The notes beneath the pieces were generated by a model. The model did not search any database and had not been told where the DNA came from. It worked only from the letters and a program-made list of their open reading frames with translations. From Cyanobacteriota bacterium (GTDB lineage Bacteria; Cyanobacteriota; Cyanobacteriia; PCC-6307; Cyanobiaceae): a DNA stretch of 64,000 nucleotides. A program made the translations under genes and the position numbers. Location: contig JAQCGH010000005.1 in assembly GCA_027620015.1 (NCBI GenBank), positions 1-64,000 on the forward strand, given 5' to 3'. Positions 39,715-49,677 of this stretch are shown here, in pieces (position 1 is the stretch's first letter; each line of letters opens with the position of its first letter).

Positions 39715-40448
39715 CGCCAATTGGCGATCAGGGTCAGGGCGCCGGTGGTCACCAGCACCACTCCGCTGATTGGGGGAACCCATTGGCTTAGCTGCCTCAG
39801 GCTCAGCAAGCCCGGCAGGCTGGCTGCTGCTATGCCCGCCAGCAGCAGCGGCACTACCTGGCCCGCTCCGAAGCTTGTGAGTAGCAACATGCCAACAAGG
39901 GGTTTGCCGTTTTGGGCCATCCAGGCCAGCAGAACTGCCAGTACGGGGGTGGTGCAGGGTGTGGCGGCCAGTCCGAAGGCCAGCCCTGCTGCCAAAGGAG
40001 CTAAGGGCGCTGGCACCCGGCGGCGCCAAATTTCAGGATCGGGCCCGGCGGGTAGGGGCAGCTTCAGTAGGCCCAACAGATTTAGACCCATCAGCAGGGC
40101 AAGCACAGCCACCACCGTTGGAATCAGCCCTGGGATTTGGCCGTAGATCCGGCCCAGTAGGCCGCTGACTAGTCCAAGCAGCACTAAGGAGCTCACGATG
40201 CCGCCGGCAAAGCTGAGGCTGCGTTGCCAGGGTGCCTGGCTGGGCTCAACACCGGGGGTGCCGCCAAAACCTGCTAAGTACGCAAGGGTGACCGGCAAAA
40301 GCGAAAGGGAGCAAGGACCCAGGCTCGTTAGCAGGCCGCCTGCAAAGACGATCCCAACGGTGGTGGGGGTGGGGCTGGCCAGGGAGTGCTGCAATAGCTC
40401 TTCGCTGCTGCGGGCCCAATCGGCCAGTTGGGGCCCAAAACTGATCAT
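39711..40448 (-). CDS. ccdA: Cytochrome c biogenesis thiol-disulfide transporter CcdA
   Basis: Carries reducing equivalents across the membrane to keep apocytochrome c haem-binding Cys reduced. The 245-aa protein has six membrane helices and the two redox Cys in [10 protein letters not shown] and ATPCTTPVL. It is coupled to ccs1 by a 4-nt overlap and follows ftsW by 9 nt, making an ftsW-ccdA-ccs1 operon. Confidence 0.94.
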   Translation of the reverse strand: MISFGPQLADWARSSEELLQHSLASPTPTTVGIVFAGGLLTSLGPCSLSLLPVTLAYLAGFGGTPGVEPSQAPWQRSLSFAGGIVSSLVLLGLVSGLLGRIYGQIPGLIPTVVAVLALLMGLNLLGLLKLPLPAGPDPEIWRRRVPAPLAPLAAGLAFGLAATPCTTPVLAVLLAWMAQNGKPLVGMLLLTSFGAGQVVPLLLAGIAAASLPGLLSLRQLSQWVPPISGVVLVTTGALTLIANWR

Positions 40449-40457
40449 CTAATTAGC

Positions 40458-41663
40458 CTATCGGGCAGCTGCAGTGCGCCGGCGCCTTGGGGTAGGGGCA
40501 AGACCACTGGCCTCTAGCGAGCAGCGGATCAAGAGACCGCAAACAAGCAGGCTGGCCATCAGCGAGTTGCCGCCGTAGCTGATCAATGGCAGTGGCAGGC
40601 CTGTGGTGGGCATGGCACCGCTAGCTACGGCGATATTGAGAATGGACTGGCCTACCAGCAAGGTTGTGCAGCCGATGGCGATTAGGCGTTGCTGGTTGCT
40701 GCGACAGCTGAGGGCAACCCTCAGGCCTACAAAGCCAAATAGCAGTAGGAATATCAACAGCACCACCGAGCCTACGAAGCCAAATTCCTCAGCAAAAACT
40801 GCAAAAATAAAATCCGTGCTTTGGATCGGCAGGTATTGCAATTTTTGAGTCGATAGGCCAAAGCCCTCGCCTAGGAAGCCTCCTGAGCCAATCGCCATCA
40901 AGCTCTGCACCAGTTGATAGCCGTCCCCCTGGGCATCTCGCCAGGGATCCAGGAAGGAAACGACCCGCAAGCGTTGGTATTCGTTGAGCATGATGCTGGC
41001 GCTGCCAAGCAGCCCTCCCGCACCGGCGGCCCCGAGCAGCATGGGCAGAGAGAGCCCCGCTGCCAGGGCCATAAGCCAGAGCAGAAGCCCAGATAGGGCT
41101 GCGGTGCTTAGGTTTGGTTGCTTGAGGATCAGCAGGATCAGAGCCCCAAATGCCCCAAGCCAGAGCAGTTTCTGGTCGTTGCCGCTGCGTTTCCAATGGG
41201 CAAAAAGGGCAGCGCCTTGCAACACCACAAAGGGTTTTACCAATTCCGAGGGCTGCAGTTGTATCGGTCCAAGCACCAGCCATCGACTGGCGCCGTTGAC
41301 AGTGCTGCCAATCACCAGGGTGGCTGCGATAAGAATAATCCCAACCCACAATCCCAGCGGAGCTAGGTGTAACCAGCGCCGCAGGCTGGTGCGCAATCCG
41401 AGCCAGAGGAGCCCCCAGCTTGCAGCCATCCAAATCAGCTGGCGCTTTAGATAAAAGGCACCGTCACCCATCTCCCGTTCCGCTACCCACCAACTGGCGG
41501 AGGTGAGCACCAGGAGTCCGATCACGCTCCAGAGAGCCACCATGCCCAGAAGCAATCTGGCCTCTGCTGGCCACTGGGACCAGGGCAATGGCAGCAGTGC
41601 CCTAGCCCTCGGAGAACCACCGTCTTGGTCGAGATGGGGTTTGTGAGTTGCGGTACGGGCCAA
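40458..41663 (-). CDS. ftsW: Cell division protein FtsW (SEDS glycosyltransferase)
   Basis: A polytopic peptidoglycan polymerase that works with the septal class B PBP. The 401-aa protein has about ten helices and the SEDS motifs YLKRQLIW, LQPSELVKPF, and the C-terminal GLPLPLISYGGNS. RodA is the alternative, but the arrangement next to ccdA and ccs1 matches cyanobacterial ftsW as I recall it. Confidence 0.9.
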   Translation of the reverse strand: MARTATHKPHLDQDGGSPRARALLPLPWSQWPAEARLLLGMVALWSVIGLLVLTSASWWVAEREMGDGAFYLKRQLIWMAASWGLLWLGLRTSLRRWLHLAPLGLWVGIILIAATLVIGSTVNGASRWLVLGPIQLQPSELVKPFVVLQGAALFAHWKRSGNDQKLLWLGAFGALILLILKQPNLSTAALSGLLLWLMALAAGLSLPMLLGAAGAGGLLGSASIMLNEYQRLRVVSFLDPWRDAQGDGYQLVQSLMAIGSGGFLGEGFGLSTQKLQYLPIQSTDFIFAVFAEEFGFVGSVVLLIFLLLFGFVGLRVALSCRSNQQRLIAIGCTTLLVGQSILNIAVASGAMPTTGLPLPLISYGGNSLMASLLVCGLLIRCSLEASGLAPTPRRRRTAAAR

Positions 41664-41756
41664 GGCTGAAATTGGGGAGTGGCAGCGGTAGAGCCGTCGT
41701 CAACTTATTGAGCCGTGCCCTGGGTGGTGTTGTCGACCCCTGGCAACCTGAGTAAA

Positions 41757-41787
41757 ACAATAAAAAAGCCCGGCATCTGCCGAGCTT
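41757..41787 (-). terminator. Rho-independent terminator of the apcABC operon
   Basis: On the minus strand AGCTCGGCA/TGCCGGGCT forms a 9-bp stem with one wobble pair and a short loop, followed by a run of six T. It lies 26 nt after the apcC stop. Confidence 0.88.
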
Positions 41788-41812
41788 GAAAAGAAACGGA
41801 AGGTACTGGATA

Positions 41813-42013
41813 TCAGTTGCCGACGTTCTGTTGGCGACGCCCAGTTGCTAGTTCCACTTTAAGGATCTTGCCGCCCTGTTTCATGATCCGCTGCTGCTCA
41901 GCGAACCAGCTGTCGTATGGCACCCATTTGGTGAAATAGGTGTTTTGAAGCTCACGCTGGGAGCGGCTTTTTTCCGGGCAAGGAATGCAAGCAGTGATCT
42001 TGAACAGACGCAT
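41813..42013 (-). CDS. apcC: Phycobilisome core linker (LC 7.8)
   Basis: A 66-aa basic linker that caps and stabilises allophycocyanin core trimers. MRLFKITACIPCPEKSRSQRE and the NTYFTKWVPYDSWFAEQQRI segment are near-invariant in the family (CpcD-like fold). Last gene of the apcA-apcB-apcC operon, followed directly by a strong terminator. Confidence 0.97.
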   Translation of the reverse strand: MRLFKITACIPCPEKSRSQRELQNTYFTKWVPYDSWFAEQQRIMKQGGKILKVELATGRRQQNVGN

Positions 42014-42046
42014 GGAGATGATCCTCGGGTGTGCCGATGGCAGGGA

Positions 42047-42535
42047 TCAGTTGCCCAGCCCAGAGCAGATGTAGTCGAAATAGACTCCCATTTCACGGCC
42101 GGCATCAGGACCCACCAGGGCAGCGGTGGTTTCCTTCATGGCCTGGATGGATTGGACAGTGGCACCAATGGGTACGCCAAGAGAGTTGTAGGTCTCCTTG
42201 AGACCATTAAGCACCCGCTCGTCGAGGATGGAGGTGTCTCCAGCCAGCATGGCGTAGGTGGCGTAGCGCAGGTAGTAGTCCAGATCGCGGATGCAGGCTG
42301 CATAGCGACGAGTGGTGTACATGTTGCCGCCTGGACGGGTGATGTCCGAATAGAGCAGCGACTTGGCCACAGCTTCTTTGATGATGGCTGAGCCATTGGC
42401 GCTGATCGTGGCAGCAGCGCGGACGCGGAGCTCCCCACTGGTGAAGTACTGCTCCAGGCGACCCATGGCGGAGTCGTCCAGGTACAGGCCCTGAACATCG
42501 GCCTGGTTAATGACGTTGGTAATCGCGTCTTGCAT
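42047..42535 (-). CDS. apcB: Allophycocyanin beta subunit
   Basis: A 162-aa globin-fold phycobiliprotein of the phycobilisome core. The phycocyanobilin Cys is in [20 protein letters not shown] (about residue 82), and the Asn that is normally methylated lies in the [11 protein letters not shown] segment. It forms alpha-beta monomers with ApcA. It is 33 nt upstream of apcC and 42 nt downstream of apcA. Confidence 0.98.
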   Translation of the reverse strand: MQDAITNVINQADVQGLYLDDSAMGRLEQYFTSGELRVRAAATISANGSAIIKEAVAKSLLYSDITRPGGNMYTTRRYAACIRDLDYYLRYATYAMLAGDTSILDERVLNGLKETYNSLGVPIGATVQSIQAMKETTAALVGPDAGREMGVYFDYICSGLGN

Positions 42536-42577
42536 GAATCCGGCTGTGGTGGCGGGGAGTAGTAAGAGAACGCTGCC

Positions 42578-43063
42578 TCAGGAGAGGGCGCCGATGACGT
42601 AGTCGAAGTAGAAACCGGCTTCTTCAGCGTCAGAGCCGGTGAGCAGGCCCATGGCGGCGTTCTTCATTTCCCGCACGGACTCAGCCATGGCATCGAGGGG
42701 AGTGCCAAGGGAGCGATACATCTCCTTCGCGCCGATGATGCCTACCTCTTCGATGGGAGTTACGTCGCCGGCAATGATTCCGTAGGTCACCAAACGCAGG
42801 TAGTAGTCCATGTCGCGGAGACACGAAGCTGTCATCTCCTCGCCGTAGGCGTTGCCGCCAGGGGAGACCACGTCGGGACGTCGCTGGAACAGTGCTCCAC
42901 CAGCGGCCTTGACGATGCGCTCGCGGCTTTCGCCAAGAACCTGGGCGACGCGAACACGACGTTGACCAGCGCCCACGAAGGACTTGATCTGGTCGAGTTC
43001 GCCAGGGCTGAGATAGCGGGCTTCTGCGTCCGCGTTGATGATCGAGTTGGAGACGATGCTCAT
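42578..43063 (-). CDS. apcA: Allophycocyanin alpha subunit
   Basis: A 161-aa alpha subunit; the ATG at 43063 starts the standard [20 protein letters not shown]. The chromophore Cys is in [20 protein letters not shown]. The track's extension to 43279 adds 72 out-of-family residues from the leader. First gene of the apcABC operon; the 594-nt region upstream, before apcE, should contain its promoter. Confidence 0.98.
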   Translation of the reverse strand: MSIVSNSIINADAEARYLSPGELDQIKSFVGAGQRRVRVAQVLGESRERIVKAAGGALFQRRPDVVSPGGNAYGEEMTASCLRDMDYYLRLVTYGIIAGDVTPIEEVGIIGAKEMYRSLGTPLDAMAESVREMKNAAMGLLTGSDAEEAGFYFDYVIGALS

Positions 43064-43657
43064 GCAGTTCTGCCTCGAAACAAGCGACCACCTTGACGGA
43101 GGCCGATATCCGGTGGGTAAGGGGGAGGGATCGACTTGCGCCGATCGCCAAATCATTCTGCGGCAAAGCCTCTCGCTACCCCCTTGGCGGTAACAGTTCT
43201 TCACGGCGTTTATGATTGAAAAAAGCCTTGCAGCGCAGTGGCTTTGGGTGATATTTTTGATAGCTGATGAGCGCAGCAATTATTCATCATTCCGCTTCGC
43301 TAATCGCCCCACTTGTTTTGGCTTGCAGTCCAGTATTTAAGAAAAATATTGCATTAGTTGTAAAGCCTTCCGAGGTGCCTCTTGTGGGTTTGACGAGACG
43401 CATTTCATTTGTTTGAGAATTCTTTGAGCTTATTTGTGCTTCAGCTTATATCGAAGCCTGTATCGCGCAGTTAAGTTATGGCCAGCATTGCCTCAATAGA
43501 GCTGGTGGAGGCTGCGGTTGAAAGTGATTAGAGAAATGTTGTACGAGCTTGATAAGGAGCGGATGCAGCGCGCACAGGGAAAAATGCGGTTAAGTCGTTG
43601 CTGGAGCAAAGCCGGAGGGGTGGAAGCACCCAAATCGGTGTTGGCTGTATTGAGGCC
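43064..43657. other. apcE-apcA intergenic region
   Basis: A 594-nt gap, AT-richer than its neighbours, with no convincing gene. It must hold the apcA promoter and a long leader on the minus strand. Short plus-strand frames at 43267-43416 and 43536-43661 look like chance. I see no strong terminator after apcE, so read-through into apcABC is possible. Confidence 0.6.
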
Positions 43658-46012
43658 TTAAAGGGAGGTGCTTGACGTAGAGGTCTGCTTCCAGCGACGA
43701 GTTGGTGCAGGTGCTTGACGAATACTGCCCGGTCCGGCGGTGAAGCTGTCTTGGGGCTGAGCTGACGAAATGGTTTCGCTACCCATGATCTGGGCTGTCC
43801 AACCCCCCACGGCCATCTGGCGACGAGACTGCAAATTGCGATTGGTTAGATCCCCAATGGTGCGTATGGTTTGACCTACGGACACGTCTGGACGTTTTTC
43901 TTGGGTGAACTTCTCGGTGTAGGCAGACGCATCGAACGGGCGGTTGAGGGCAGGAACCTTGCGGGCATTTCTATCAGCAGCGGTCACAAAACGCTCGTAA
44001 GGGACAGTGTCTTCGCCGTAAGACTCGTTGTATTCGCGGCTATTCAGCATCGCGTCAACGACGCCGTAGAAGCCAGCGCGGGCAGCGGTATCGAAGTAGG
44101 CGTCGAGTTCCCATCGCCCGAAGGTTGGGCGACCTAGCAGCCGGCGATGCATCACCTCGATGGCTTTGGTGATGTAGAGGCTGCTCCAATAGCGGCGCCG
44201 GAAGGCCTTTGAACGGGCGACTTGGCGGATGAACTCCCTGAGACTGATATCGCCGTTCTCGAGCTTGATTTCCTCAACTTTATTGCGCTCTCCGGCATAA
44301 CCAGAGGTGCCGAGAACTTGCACATAGACCGCATTTATAACGGCCTGGGTGCTGGCTTCAGTGCCACGGATGCTGGGTTGGCCGCCCCGGCGGGGAACGG
44401 AGCTGCCCCCTGTTGCAATTTGTTGGAGTCGAACCACTTTGGGCCCCACCCGGCGTGGCCTGGCCTGGCGGAACTGGGCACTATCCATCTGGCCAGGCTG
44501 GGCCAGACCATTGCCGATCAGAAGCCGGCGGCTGTCGTACCCGTAGGGGGCTGGCCTGGTTGCCACTGTGGCTGTGCCGGAGGGGAAGATCGCTCCATAG
44601 TTGAGGGCTAGGGGATCGTTGCCGCCCCCGTAGACGTGTTGATCCGGGAAGGGCTGGCGATAGGAGTTGTAGAGGGTGACGTATTGGGGTGCCCCTTCAA
44701 ATGGAGCGCTGAAGCGGAATAACTTGCGGTTTGATCCCCAGCCGGCACTCTCTTGGGCTTCTTCACCGAGATCCCGGAGGTAGGGCACGGTTTCCTCGCC
44801 GAACACCCGCGCATATTCCTGGGTGTTGATCAGGGAATCCACTAGGCCGTTAAGACCTTGGACGCTGACGATGTCGAAGTAGCGAGTGAATTCCTCACGG
44901 GAGCTGATGCCTCGACCGAGGAAGTGGCGAAAAGCCAGCTCAACTACGCGGCTGTTTGAGAAGCGGCCGAAAAACTGTTGGCGATATTCCTTGCTGTGGC
45001 CTAGGCAGCGGATGAATTCCCGCATGGAAATCTGGCCCTGGCTCACCTGCGAAGCTTCCACCGGGCAGGGTGTCTGGCTGTAAGCCTTGGCGATGTCCCG
45101 TTCAAAAACCTGGCGATAGGCGGCGCGAACAACCTCGGCTTTTTGGGCTCCACTAAGACGTGGCCGCATGGTGAAGCGCTGCTTGCCCTCGGCCGCTAGG
45201 GCGTAGATGGCAGGAAGTTGCAAGCCTTGACTTTCAGGACTGCCAAGTCGCTGCCGGGTGCTTGGCGTAGCAACTTGAAGTTCGGTGAGCAGAACATTGA
45301 AGTACTGGATCACCAGTTCTCGAGCCTGAGGATTGTCCTTGCAGAGGCTGGCTGCTGCTGCGCGCATTTCCTGTAGGGCCACATTGGTAGCCGCCAGGGA
45401 GCAGGCCCTCTCGAGTAAATCGCGCAAGCCGCGGGTGTTTACGGCCAGGATGCTTGGATCCCCGGCCACTAAGGCATAGCCCACGTAGCGGAGGAACCAG
45501 CCCATGTCGCGCAGCGACTTGCGCATTCGATCCGTGCCGTAAAGGGTCACGGAGATCGGACTGAAGCCGGTGGGGAGCACCACCCGCACATCGGCGGCGC
45601 CACCAGTGCTCTCCAGCAAGCGCGTGATCAGGTTGCCGCCAGTGTTGCCGGTGCCCTGGGCGAAGGTCTGCACTGATCGCTGGAAAGCTGCCTGGTCAGC
45701 GGCCAATGGAGTGTCGTCACTGGAACCCTGGCTGCTGACGATGCTCAGGGGAGCATCTAAATAAGAGAGGGGCGTGCCGCCAGTGAAGATCCGGTTAGCC
45801 GCCTTGGCCACTATGAAATCAGCGTTTTCTGAGATGCGACGTGCAGCGTCTAGGCGCTGCTGGCCACTTTGGAAAAACGCCACCAGAGTTTCAAGCTCCC
45901 CGCCGTCGGGGAAGCGATCCTGTTGCTCCGCCTGACGGACGCTGGAGAGCGGCAGGGTGTCGTAGCGCTGGGGTGAAACCCTGGTGCTGCCGCTGCTGGC
46001 GGTCACGGTCAT
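43658..46012 (-). CDS. apcE: Phycobilisome core-membrane linker ApcE (LCM) with two repeat domains
   Basis: Anchors the phycobilisome to the thylakoid and acts as terminal emitter. The 784-aa protein has an N-terminal phycobiliprotein-like domain (about 18-240) with the usual loop insertion (about 78-140) and the bilin Cys at about 204 (LERACSLAATN), then only two linker REP domains (about 285-415 and 551-675) joined by a long flexible arm. LCM size tracks core architecture: two REPs are known from two-cylinder cores (Synechococcus PCC 6301/7942), three from three-cylinder cores. Confidence 0.97.
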   Translation of the reverse strand: MTVTASSGSTRVSPQRYDTLPLSSVRQAEQQDRFPDGGELETLVAFFQSGQQRLDAARRISENADFIVAKAANRIFTGGTPLSYLDAPLSIVSSQGSSDDTPLAADQAAFQRSVQTFAQGTGNTGGNLITRLLESTGGAADVRVVLPTGFSPISVTLYGTDRMRKSLRDMGWFLRYVGYALVAGDPSILAVNTRGLRDLLERACSLAATNVALQEMRAAAASLCKDNPQARELVIQYFNVLLTELQVATPSTRQRLGSPESQGLQLPAIYALAAEGKQRFTMRPRLSGAQKAEVVRAAYRQVFERDIAKAYSQTPCPVEASQVSQGQISMREFIRCLGHSKEYRQQFFGRFSNSRVVELAFRHFLGRGISSREEFTRYFDIVSVQGLNGLVDSLINTQEYARVFGEETVPYLRDLGEEAQESAGWGSNRKLFRFSAPFEGAPQYVTLYNSYRQPFPDQHVYGGGNDPLALNYGAIFPSGTATVATRPAPYGYDSRRLLIGNGLAQPGQMDSAQFRQARPRRVGPKVVRLQQIATGGSSVPRRGGQPSIRGTEASTQAVINAVYVQVLGTSGYAGERNKVEEIKLENGDISLREFIRQVARSKAFRRRYWSSLYITKAIEVMHRRLLGRPTFGRWELDAYFDTAARAGFYGVVDAMLNSREYNESYGEDTVPYERFVTAADRNARKVPALNRPFDASAYTEKFTQEKRPDVSVGQTIRTIGDLTNRNLQSRRQMAVGGWTAQIMGSETISSAQPQDSFTAGPGSIRQAPAPTRRWKQTSTSSTSL

Positions 46013-46211
46013 TGACGAGAGCGAACCGGGCTAGATCACGTTACGGCTGGCCCTTGGAGCCTTTGGCTGGTCATGAACAAATGTTTGCAGCTTCGCTGGC
46101 TTGCTTGTCGCCAATTGACTGGTTTTGGCTCGTTCCAGCGGCCGCTGGGCGTGAAAAACTCAGCTGGTTGCCGCTGATCCGTTCTTGCCCGCCAGTGATG
46201 CTGCCACGCCA

Positions 46212-47384
46212 ATGGTGAGCGCCTTCTACGACCGATTCCCATACCCCGGAGACCCTCTCCAGGATGGCCCACCCCCTGGATACAACTGGCGCTGGTGCGT
46301 TGATAGCGCCTGGGCTGCTGCTACAGGCGTCCTGCCGCCGCGCCCCGACCAAGGTGAACGGCCTTGGCGGATTCTCGACGCCGGCTGCGGCACCGGCGTC
46401 AGCACCGATTACCTCTGCCACCTCAATCCGGGTGCTGCGGTGTTGGCAGTGGACATAAGCGGCGGCGCGCTTGAGGTTGCACGGGAGCGCACCCGTCGTT
46501 CAGGTGCGGCAAAAGCAGTACGCGAGCTGCGCATCGAACAGCGCAGCCTGCTGGATCTGGCTGGCGAGGGGCCTTTCGATTACATCAATTCCGTTGGGGT
46601 ACTGCACCATCTGTGTGAGCCAGAGGCTGGTTTGCAAGCATTGGCTGGATTGCTGCGGCCGGGCGGGCTACTGCATCTTTTTTTGTATGCAGATGGCGGC
46701 CGCTGGGAAATTCACCGCACCCAGCGGGCCTTGGCACGGCTGGCGGTCGGCTCCGGAGCGGAGGGTCTTCGTCTGGGTCGCCAGCTGCTTGCCGAGTTGC
46801 CTGAGGGAAACAGGCTGCGACAGCATCACGAGCGGCGCTGGATCATCGACACGGCAGCCGATGCCAATTTTGCGGATATGTATCTGCACCCCCAGGAGAC
46901 CAGCTACAACCTCGAGCGCTTGCTGGGTTTTGTGGCCTCAGCCGGTTTGAATTTTGCCGGTTTTTCCAATCCGGAGGTTTGGTCTCTGGCGCGCTTGCTT
47001 AAAGGTGAGCTGCTGGAGAGGGCGCAAGGCCTCACTCAACTTGAGCAGTGGAGCTTGGTGGAGGAGCTTGATCCCGATATCAGCCATTTCGAATTTTTTC
47101 TCAGCAATGGTGTGTTGGGTGCACCAAATTGGGACGACGACGAAGTTCTGATGGCAGCGCGGGGTGAAACCAACCGCTGCCTTTGGGGTTGGCCAGCCAC
47201 CCGCTTGATCGGGCCAGATCTCACCCCGCTCGACGTCAGCGAGGCAGGGCTCAATTTCATGGCTGCCCTTGAGAGTTCGCCAGGTGTGGCGATCGGTCAG
47301 CTGAATTTGGATTGGCCTGCAGCGCAAAGGATTGCCGTGGCTCGCCAACTGCTGAATCAAAGGGTGTTGCTGCCAGTGTTCTGA
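46212..47384 (+). CDS. Class I SAM-dependent methyltransferase
   Basis: From the ATG at 46212 it has 390 aa; the track's TTG start nine codons earlier is possible. After AFYDRFPYPGDPLQDGPPPG it has the SAM-binding motif ILDAGCGTGVSTDYL and acidic loop VLAVDISGGAL, then INSVGVLHHL. The C-terminal 200 residues are outside the methyltransferase core and may bind the substrate. Similar proteins are widespread in cyanobacteria, with no established substrate that I know. Divergent from apcE; atp genes follow. Confidence 0.82.
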   Translation: MVSAFYDRFPYPGDPLQDGPPPGYNWRWCVDSAWAAATGVLPPRPDQGERPWRILDAGCGTGVSTDYLCHLNPGAAVLAVDISGGALEVARERTRRSGAAKAVRELRIEQRSLLDLAGEGPFDYINSVGVLHHLCEPEAGLQALAGLLRPGGLLHLFLYADGGRWEIHRTQRALARLAVGSGAEGLRLGRQLLAELPEGNRLRQHHERRWIIDTAADANFADMYLHPQETSYNLERLLGFVASAGLNFAGFSNPEVWSLARLLKGELLERAQGLTQLEQWSLVEELDPDISHFEFFLSNGVLGAPNWDDDEVLMAARGETNRCLWGWPATRLIGPDLTPLDVSEAGLNFMAALESSPGVAIGQLNLDWPAAQRIAVARQLLNQRVLLPVF

Positions 47385-47443
47385 GATAGCGAGGATCAGC
47401 ACCGTGATAGATTCCGCGCGCCTTTTCAGGGATTTGAGCGCGC

Positions 47444-47926
47444 TTGACGGTATCTCTCACCTGCCCTCTTCTTCCCGACCCTGAATCCACCGTTTCAACG
47501 GCAATTCAGGACGGTGAAGCGGTCGAGCCGCTGGAAGATGTCACTGGTGCATCAACCCTGCTAGCGCTAACCGCGGTTGCCAGCGATGGCATGGATGGTT
47601 ATTTCCGGCTCCAACGCCGGCTTTTGCTTGCAACCCTGCTCCTTTCGGTAGTTGTTGTGGCAGCAACAGCCGTTTTGGCTTCCATCAACACGGCATTTAG
47701 CCTGTTGGTTGGCGCCTTGGCTGGCCTTTTATACCTGTGGCTGCTTAGCCGCAGTGTCACCAAGCTGGGAGAAAATGCCCGGCGGGTTAGCAAGGTTCAG
47801 CTGCTGGTGCCGGTCGTCCTGGTGCTGATCGCAGCCCGGACCCCCCAACTTTCGATAGTGCCGGCTTTTTTGGGGTTTCTTCTCTACAAGCCGGCTGTGA
47901 TCCTTCAGGCTGTCTTCGACACCTGA
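47444..47926 (+). CDS. atpI: ATP synthase-associated protein I (AtpI-like)
   Basis: A small membrane protein thought to help assemble the c-ring. The 160-aa version from a TTG at 47444 has a non-conserved 50-residue N-terminus; the family-like part begins at YFRLQRRLLLATLLLSV, so a start nearer the ATG at 47591 is possible. Three to four membrane helices follow (including LLVGALAGLLYLWLLSRSV). First gene of the atp operon, 54 nt before atpB. In cyanobacterial naming this gene is often called atp1 and atpI is subunit a. Confidence 0.82.
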   Translation: MTVSLTCPLLPDPESTVSTAIQDGEAVEPLEDVTGASTLLALTAVASDGMDGYFRLQRRLLLATLLLSVVVVAATAVLASINTAFSLLVGALAGLLYLWLLSRSVTKLGENARRVSKVQLLVPVVLVLIAARTPQLSIVPAFLGFLLYKPAVILQAVFDT

Positions 47927-47980
47927 TCCCGTTTCCGTTCCGTCGCTCTCGCGACCCCGAACTCCCCTTCGCTGGCTCCG

Positions 47981-48700
47981 ATGCCTCTCCTTCTCCCCTT
48001 TGCTGAACTGGAGGTTGGTAAACACCTCTACTGGCAACTTGGCAATCTCAAGATTCACGGCCAGGTCTTTCTGAGCTCCTGGGTTGTTATCGGTGCCCTG
48101 CTTGCCCTTGTAGTGGTTGGCACCCGCAAGCTGGAGCGTGATCCCCGAGGCACCCAGAACCTTCTGGAATTTGTCTGGGATTACATCCGCGATCTCTCCC
48201 GTGAACAAATTGGTGAGAAGGCTTACCGGGATTGGATGCCCTTCATCGGCACCCTGTTTCTGTTCATTTTTGTAAGTAATTGGGGCGGAGCTCTGGTGCC
48301 ATGGAAGTTGATCCACCTGCCCAGTGGTGAACTTGGCGCGCCAACGGCTGATATCAACACAACTATTGCCCTGGCATTGCTTGTGTCGCTTGCTTACTTT
48401 TATGCCGGATTAAGCCGTAAGGGGTTGAGGTACTTCGAGTACTACGTGGAGCCGACACCGATCATGCTTCCATTCAAGATCGTTGAAGATTTCACCAAGC
48501 CTCTTTCCCTTTCTTTCCGTCTTTTTGGAAACATCCTGGCCGATGAGTTAGTTGTTGCAGTTTTGGCGTTTTTGGTTCCTTTGATTGTGCCTCTGCCTGC
48601 AATGTTCCTTGGCCTTTTCACGAGTGCTATCCAGGCTCTGATTTTCGCCACCCTCGCTGCCTACTACATCGGCGAGGCAGTACACGAAGAGCACCACTAG
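47981..48700 (+). CDS. atpB: ATP synthase subunit a
   Basis: The Fo stator channel subunit. The 239-aa protein has five to six helices; the essential Arg is in the [15 protein letters not shown] segment, and GEAVHEEHH ends the protein. The start ATG at 47981 gives [21 protein letters not shown], typical of cyanobacteria and plastids (there named atpI). Confidence 0.97.
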   Translation: MPLLLPFAELEVGKHLYWQLGNLKIHGQVFLSSWVVIGALLALVVVGTRKLERDPRGTQNLLEFVWDYIRDLSREQIGEKAYRDWMPFIGTLFLFIFVSNWGGALVPWKLIHLPSGELGAPTADINTTIALALLVSLAYFYAGLSRKGLRYFEYYVEPTPIMLPFKIVEDFTKPLSLSFRLFGNILADELVVAVLAFLVPLIVPLPAMFLGLFTSAIQALIFATLAAYYIGEAVHEEHH

Positions 48701-48751
48701 TAGTTTTTTAACATGTTCCGCTCCGGCGGTCTGCTAGATCTCCCTCGCGAA

Positions 48752-48789
48752 GGTCCGGAATCATTCCGGGCCCATCCTTGATAAGGATG
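48752..48789 (+). other. Two abutting hairpins in the atpB-atpE spacer
   Basis: A 9-bp stem (GGTCCGGAA/TTCCGGGCC, one wobble pair, loop TCA, 48752-48772) is followed with no gap by a perfect 7-bp stem (CATCCTT/AAGGATG, loop GAT, 48773-48789). No T run follows. The pair lies about 70 nt before atpE and may act in RNA processing, stability or translation of the highly expressed c-subunit gene. Confidence 0.75.
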
Positions 48790-48822
48790 TCCTCAGCGCA
48801 GGGCTTTATTCCCGGTCCATAA

Positions 48823-49107
<285 letters not shown>

Positions 49108-49206
49108 GCGTTGCATTGAGTGGAAGGAAGGCAGGGGCTTGCCGCTCCTGCCTTCCCTGGCTCACAAACCTCATTCCCGCCCGATCGTTCCAGCGCCCTC
49201 GCCCCA

Positions 49207-49677
49207 ATGACCAGCTGGCTACTGCTCGCCGAAGCAGGTGTACCAGAGGGAGGTCTTTTTGACCTCGATGCCACCCTGCCGCTAATGGCGGTTCAGGTTG
49301 TTCTCCTCACCTTCATTCTTAATTCGCTGTTCTTCCGTCCCGTAGGACGGGCCGTAGAGGAGCGTGAGAGCTTTATCTCCATCAGCCGAGCCGACGCCAA
49401 GCAGAAGCTGGCCCAAGCTGAGCGGCTTGAAGCAGATCTCAGGGAACAGCTAAAGGAAGCGCGTCAGCAGTCCCAAAGGCTGATTCTTGAGGCTGAGCAG
49501 GAGATGGATCGTCTCTATCGCGAAGCCCTTGCTATAGCTACGGCCGATGCCAATGCTTCTCGGGAGCAGGCCCGCCGTGAAATTGATTCTCAGCGAGATC
49601 AGGCGATGGCCAGTCTCAACAAGTACGCCGACAAGCTCGGTGATCTGATCGTGACCCGCTTGCTGGCTGCCTCATGA
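49207..49677 (+). CDS. atpF2: ATP synthase subunit b'
   Basis: One of two different b-type stator subunits in photosynthetic organisms. From the ATG at 49207 ([20 protein letters not shown]) it has 156 aa: one N-terminal helix ([20 protein letters not shown]) and a long charged coiled coil. The track's earlier start adds 29 residues from the spacer. Its stop overlaps the atpF start by 4 nt. It is called atpG in cyanobacterial nomenclature. Confidence 0.95.
   Translation: MTSWLLLAEAGVPEGGLFDLDATLPLMAVQVVLLTFILNSLFFRPVGRAVEERESFISISRADAKQKLAQAERLEADLREQLKEARQQSQRLILEAEQEMDRLYREALAIATADANASREQARREIDSQRDQAMASLNKYADKLGDLIVTRLLAAS

Noticed and set aside
39715-40029. 105-residue N-terminal extension of ccs1
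   Set aside because: It is a second frame of ccdA; the ATGA overlap gives a better start.
43064-43279. N-terminal extension of apcA in the ORF track
   Set aside because: Allophycocyanin alpha always begins MSIVSxSI near 43063; the extension is leader sequence.
43267-43416. 49-aa plus-strand frame in the apcA leader
   Set aside because: No family, no ribosome binding site, and antisense to the expected apcA promoter region.
43536-43661. 41-aa plus-strand frame running into the apcE stop
   Set aside because: Overlaps apcE on the other strand and has a random-looking sequence.
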